Shown in pieces: positions 33,254 through 35,543 of a stretch of DNA of 35,543 bases. The DNA comes from an uncultured Anaeroplasmataceae bacterium. GTDB lineage: Bacteria > Bacillota_I > Bacilli_A > Acholeplasmatales > Anaeroplasmataceae. The stretch spans positions 1 through 35,543 of the forward strand of contig CALVBA010000013.1 in assembly GCA_944325695.1 (NCBI GenBank), given 5' to 3'. The position numbers and the translations under genes are program-made. The notes under the pieces were generated by a model. It had not been told where the DNA came from. It ran no database searches and saw only the letters and a list, made by a program, of their open reading frames with translations. How positions within the stretch are numbered: position 1 is the first letter of the stretch; each line of letters opens with the position of its first letter.

Positions 33254-33270
33254 CTTTTATCTTGTTTCAA
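33242..33270 (-). promoter_or_regulatory. Candidate polC promoter overlapping the upstream terminator
   Basis: Minus strand TTGAAA (33265-33270, inside the end of the previous gene), 17 bases, TATTAA (33242-33247, in the terminator loop). 5 of 6 and 4 of 6 positions agree with consensus. Transcripts would start in the 3' arm and so escape the hairpin. Confidence 0.42.
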
Positions 33271-34045
33271 TTTTCACAATGGTTGAAATCGCTTTTTGAG
33301 AATATACAAACATTAATATGATTCCAATTAATGATAATGAAATGCCATATAATGATCCTAACAATGTTAATAATAAATAAATTGTTCCGGCATATAAAGA
33401 TACGTTAAACTTGATTCCTAATGGAATATTAATATATGGTGAACGTATTAATAGTGCACATATAAAAGCTAATAGTAAATAACTAACTACAATATTAAAA
33501 ATCAATTGGACTATTGTAGTAGAACGAATAAATCCAATTTGACTATCAATTATTCCGCGATAAGCGTAATAAAATTGTTCGCGACTACTGATATTGTTAT
33601 TAATAAAATCAGCAAAATTAAAATTTGATAATCCTATTTCATCATATGATTTTTCGACTAAAACAATATTAGCAAAATATAATTTAACATTTGTTGTATC
33701 AAAAGAAATAACATACGAATCTTGAGAATTATATAAAGTTGGTTCGTGATTGAAAGCTAAACTTTCTAATGATCCATATCTTATAATATATTTTTCATCT
33801 GTATTTAAAATACCATCTTCAATCTTAAAGGTATCAATATTAGATGAACTTGTATTTAATGTGTATTGTAAATTATTAAGTTCTTGAACAGAAAATGAAT
33901 CCATCATAAAAACCGAAAATAAACTCGGGATTAAAGAAATTAATAAAATTAAACAAACATATAAGAAAGTCATCAATTTTCGTTCTCTAACGAATAAAAT
34001 AATTTTACGTGGTGAAAAAAGGCATGTTGAAATTTTTTTAATCAT
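33257..34045 (-). CDS. DUF1189-like membrane protein
   Basis: A 262-residue protein with TM1 at about 27-48, a large outer segment (about 50-172) and a group of three or four TM helices at 173-200, 213-232 and 233-252. The layout and the N-terminal FSPRKIILFVRERKLMTFLYVCL region resemble DUF1189 proteins, membrane proteins of unknown role in Firmicutes. The family call is tentative. The ATG at 34045 is 26 bases after a perfect AGGAGG, with a small hairpin between. No in-frame start codon lies nearer the SD. Confidence 0.65.
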   Translation of the reverse strand: MIKKISTCLFSPRKIILFVRERKLMTFLYVCLILLISLIPSLFSVFMMDSFSVQELNNLQYTLNTSSSNIDTFKIEDGILNTDEKYIIRYGSLESLAFNHEPTLYNSQDSYVISFDTTNVKLYFANIVLVEKSYDEIGLSNFNFADFINNNISSREQFYYAYRGIIDSQIGFIRSTTIVQLIFNIVVSYLLLAFICALLIRSPYINIPLGIKFNVSLYAGTIYLLLTLLGSLYGISLSLIGIILMFVYSQKAISTIVKIETR

Positions 34046-34054
34046 ATATAACTT

Positions 34055-34077
34055 GCAATAAAATTGCCTTACCTCCT
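34055..34077 (-). promoter_or_regulatory. Hairpin-separated ribosome binding site of the DUF1189-like gene
   Basis: AGGAGG (34072-34077) is followed by hairpin GCAAT-UUU-AUUGC (34055-34067) and then nine bases to the ATG at 34045. With the hairpin folded the effective spacing becomes about 13 bases. An alternative reading is an eight-codon leader frame from ATT at seven bases, whose stop overlaps the ATG. Confidence 0.45.
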
Positions 34078-34099
34078 TTTAATTATTAATATATATATA

Positions 34100-34108
34100 A
34101 TTATATCA
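34100..34108 (-). promoter_or_regulatory. Extended -10 promoter for the DUF1189-like gene
   Basis: Minus strand TGATATAAT, perfect -10 with TGn; the -35 region (TATCAA at 17 bases) is poor. Confidence 0.5.
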
Positions 34109-34193
34109 TAACGATTAAATAATTGATATAATTTAACTATATTTTTACAATTTAATTTATTTTAATACAATTAAACTTAATATTACATAATGA

Positions 34194-34222
34194 TTGTTTG
34201 TCTTTTTTAAAAATGATATAAT
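34194..34222 (+). promoter_or_regulatory. Promoter for the radical SAM gene
   Basis: TTGTTT (34194-34199), 17-base spacer, TATAAT (34217-34222) with TG extension (TGATATAAT). AAAGGTGAT follows and the ATG is at 34240. Confidence 0.7.
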
Positions 34223-34239
34223 TAAAAAAGGTGATTTAC

Positions 34240-35163
34240 ATGAATCTTATGAATAATGAAAAACATTATAATACTTTAAATAATTATTATAAATCGACAT
34301 ATAACAAAAAAGTCTTTAAAGTAGCCTTAAATGCCAATTTTTCTTGTCCGAACAAACAAAACGGAAATACCGGATGTAGTTACTGTTCGAGCAATGGAAG
34401 TGGCGATTTTGCAGGTGATAAAAACGATGATTTAATCACACAATTTAATAAACAAAAAATAATGATGCATAAAAAATGGCCTGATGCTTATTACATCCCT
34501 TATCTACAAGCTAATAGTAATACCTATGATACTTTAGAAAACTTAAAAAAAGTGTATGAACCTCTTACAAACTTAGAAAATATTGTGGCTATTTCAATTG
34601 CTACAAGACCTGATTGTTTAGAAGATGATAAAATTAAATATTTAGGTGAATTGAATAAAAGAATTAAAATTCAAGTCGAATTAGGATTACAAACTATTTT
34701 TTCGGTTACTTCTAATAAAATTAATCGTGGTCATAGTTTAGAATGTTTCACTGATGCCGTTGATAAATTACGAAAAGAAGGAATCGAAGTTGTAGTTCAT
34801 ATCATTAATGGTCTTCCTGGTGAAACAAAGGAAATGATGCTTGAAACCGCTAAATTTTTATCTAAATTAGATATACAAGGTGTTAAAATCCATATGCTTC
34901 ACGTTATGTATCATACGAAAATGGGAATTGAATATTTAAAAAAACCTTTCCCTCTTTTAACATTAGAAGAATATGTCGATATTACTGTTTCACAATTACG
35001 TCTATTTCCTAAAAATTTTATTATTCATCGCATAACAGGCGATGCACCTAGAGAATTATTGATTGAACCGAAATGGACTTTAAAAAAACTAGTTGTTTCT
35101 AATGAAATTGATAAATACATGCGCAAATATAACTATTATCAAGGTGATTTATACCAAGAATAA
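34240..35163 (+). CDS. Radical SAM protein, YtqA/YhcC family (TIGR01212 type)
   Basis: A 307-residue radical SAM protein. The iron-sulfur cluster motif differs from CxxxCxxC: FSCPNKQNGNTGCSYCS (Cys at about residues 33, 43 and 46, spacing Cx9Cx2C), which is typical of the YtqA/YhcC family. Further segments: IATRPDCL, VELGLQT, HIINGLPGET and HMLHVM. The reaction is unknown; the family is related to tRNA/oxygen-independent coproporphyrinogen-type enzymes by fold only. Start choice: GTG at 34231 is part of the SD (AAAGGTGAT), so ATG at 34240 is preferred. Ends one base away from the convergent gene. Confidence 0.9.
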   Translation: MNLMNNEKHYNTLNNYYKSTYNKKVFKVALNANFSCPNKQNGNTGCSYCSSNGSGDFAGDKNDDLITQFNKQKIMMHKKWPDAYYIPYLQANSNTYDTLENLKKVYEPLTNLENIVAISIATRPDCLEDDKIKYLGELNKRIKIQVELGLQTIFSVTSNKINRGHSLECFTDAVDKLRKEGIEVVVHIINGLPGETKEMMLETAKFLSKLDIQGVKIHMLHVMYHTKMGIEYLKKPFPLLTLEEYVDITVSQLRLFPKNFIIHRITGDAPRELLIEPKWTLKKLVVSNEIDKYMRKYNYYQGDLYQE

Positions 35164-35164
35164 A

Positions 35165-35497
35165 TTATATAAATTGTAAAATATGATATTTTGCTACATA
35201 CATTGCATTAAGCAGTGGTAAAAACTTTTTATATTGTTTTGTATTTATATCATATTTTTCTTGTGCTTTTTTAAGTTTCATAATAATCGATTCAATAGGT
35301 TTTAATGCTCTTTCAATTTCTATTTTTGAAATATTATTATTTTCTTCAATTAAACCTTTGGCAACATTCAATGCTTTAATGCGATTTACTAGTAAACTAT
35401 ATTGTGGTTTATTTGGATTAAACTTATCGAGCATTTTAGAACAATTTTTGATTGTTTGATTAATTACTTTAAGAGTTTCTTCTTTAGTATATTCCAT
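35165..35497 (-). CDS. Hypothetical protein made of two 56-residue repeats
   Basis: A 110-residue, Lys-rich, probably all-helical soluble protein, not recognised. The two halves align without gaps at an offset of 56: E6/E62, L9/L65, K10/K66, I12/I68, I16/I72, K21/K77, K25/K81, N29/N85, Q32/Q88, Y33/Y89, A42/A98, V45/V101, A46/A102, K47/K103, I50/I106. It thus arose by internal duplication. Start choice: the ATG at 35506 overlaps the AGGA SD, while the ATG at 35497 is eight bases after it. A partial hairpin with GCGGGG and a T-run at 35511-35538 precedes it and probably terminates an upstream gene outside the window. Confidence 0.72.
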   Translation of the reverse strand: MEYTKEETLKVINQTIKNCSKMLDKFNPNKPQYSLLVNRIKALNVAKGLIEENNNISKIEIERALKPIESIIMKLKKAQEKYDINTKQYKKFLPLLNAMYVAKYHILQFI

Positions 35498-35510
35498 ATT
35501 GACCATCCTA

Positions 35511-35538
35511 TTAAAAAACCCCGCAAGTTATTATAACT
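35511..35538 (-). terminator. Partial terminator of a minus-strand gene beyond the right edge
   Basis: The minus strand reads AAGTTA-TAA-TAACTT then GCGGGG and six Ts. The partner of GCGGGG (CCCCGC) would lie past the end of the window, so only the inner palindrome and the T-run are seen. Confidence 0.4.
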
Positions 35539-35543
35539 TTATA

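Noticed and set aside
1-35543. CRISPR array, prophage, insertion sequence, tRNA or rRNA genes
   Set aside because: No regularly spaced direct repeats, transposase or phage motifs, cloverleaf with TTCGA-type arm, or rRNA-like conserved stretch was noticed on either strand.

Overview
The window is chromosomal DNA from a very AT-rich, low-GC Gram-positive bacterium (Firmicutes/Bacillota). Marker genes are the Gram-positive PolC replicase (1473 aa), the dnaB-dnaI helicase-loading pair, a phenylalanine T-box, and the order rlmN - PASTA protein - rsgA - rpe - thiN - spoVM, which matches the Bacillus subtilis rlmN-prpC-prkC-rsgA-rpe-thiN-spoVM block. SpoVM and a CotD-like coat protein imply an endospore former or a recent descendant of one. 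UGA is a normal stop codon (mutM and dnaB both end in TGA inside working overlaps), so this is not a UGA=Trp mycoplasma. An Erysipelotrichia-type or related mollicute-like Bacilli lineage fits best; that is inference.

Layout. Nearly everything lies on the minus strand and reads right to left; only an LD-carboxypeptidase (17160-18170) and a radical SAM gene (34240-35163) are on the plus strand. 119-4687: a chain of a sugar-epimerase-like protein, phosphodiesterase, HAD phosphatase, lipid kinase, LemA and a DUF3137 protein, closed by a strong terminator at 58-96. 4676-7734: a stand-alone SWIM/SNF2 helicase with its own promoter. 7802-9633: a single FtsX-type permease without an ATPase, with its own promoter and terminator. 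9680-17078: yhbY, then polA, nitroreductase, mutM, coaE, a 114-aa unknown, dnaB and dnaI, tightly packed and partly overlapping. 17049-17126: divergent promoters. 18211-22366: the rlmN-to-spoVM operon, in which the PrkC locus is reduced to a membrane anchor with PASTA-like repeats. 22393-26123: pheS-pheT with a full T-box leader.

26304-28400 carries four consecutive small membrane proteins with one shared architecture (two TM segments around a conserved S-K-x-Y-N...G loop, a 60-70 residue outer segment, a third TM and a basic tail). I do not recognise them as a named family; they are the best candidate here for an undescribed system. Next come a CotD-like coat gene with a sporulation-type promoter, polC, and a DUF1189-like membrane protein. 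The right edge holds the radical SAM gene and a 110-aa protein made of two 56-residue repeats.

Other points of interest are a spoVM gene of 28 codons starting with TTG behind a sigma-E-like promoter, a probable polC promoter embedded in the terminator of the preceding gene, and two genes whose Shine-Dalgarno is separated from the start codon by a small UUU-loop hairpin. No tRNA, rRNA, CRISPR array, insertion sequence or prophage gene was seen. The only gene-free stretch above 300 bases is 25849-26380, which holds the T-box leader, the pheST promoter, about 180 bases of featureless AT-rich DNA and a terminator.
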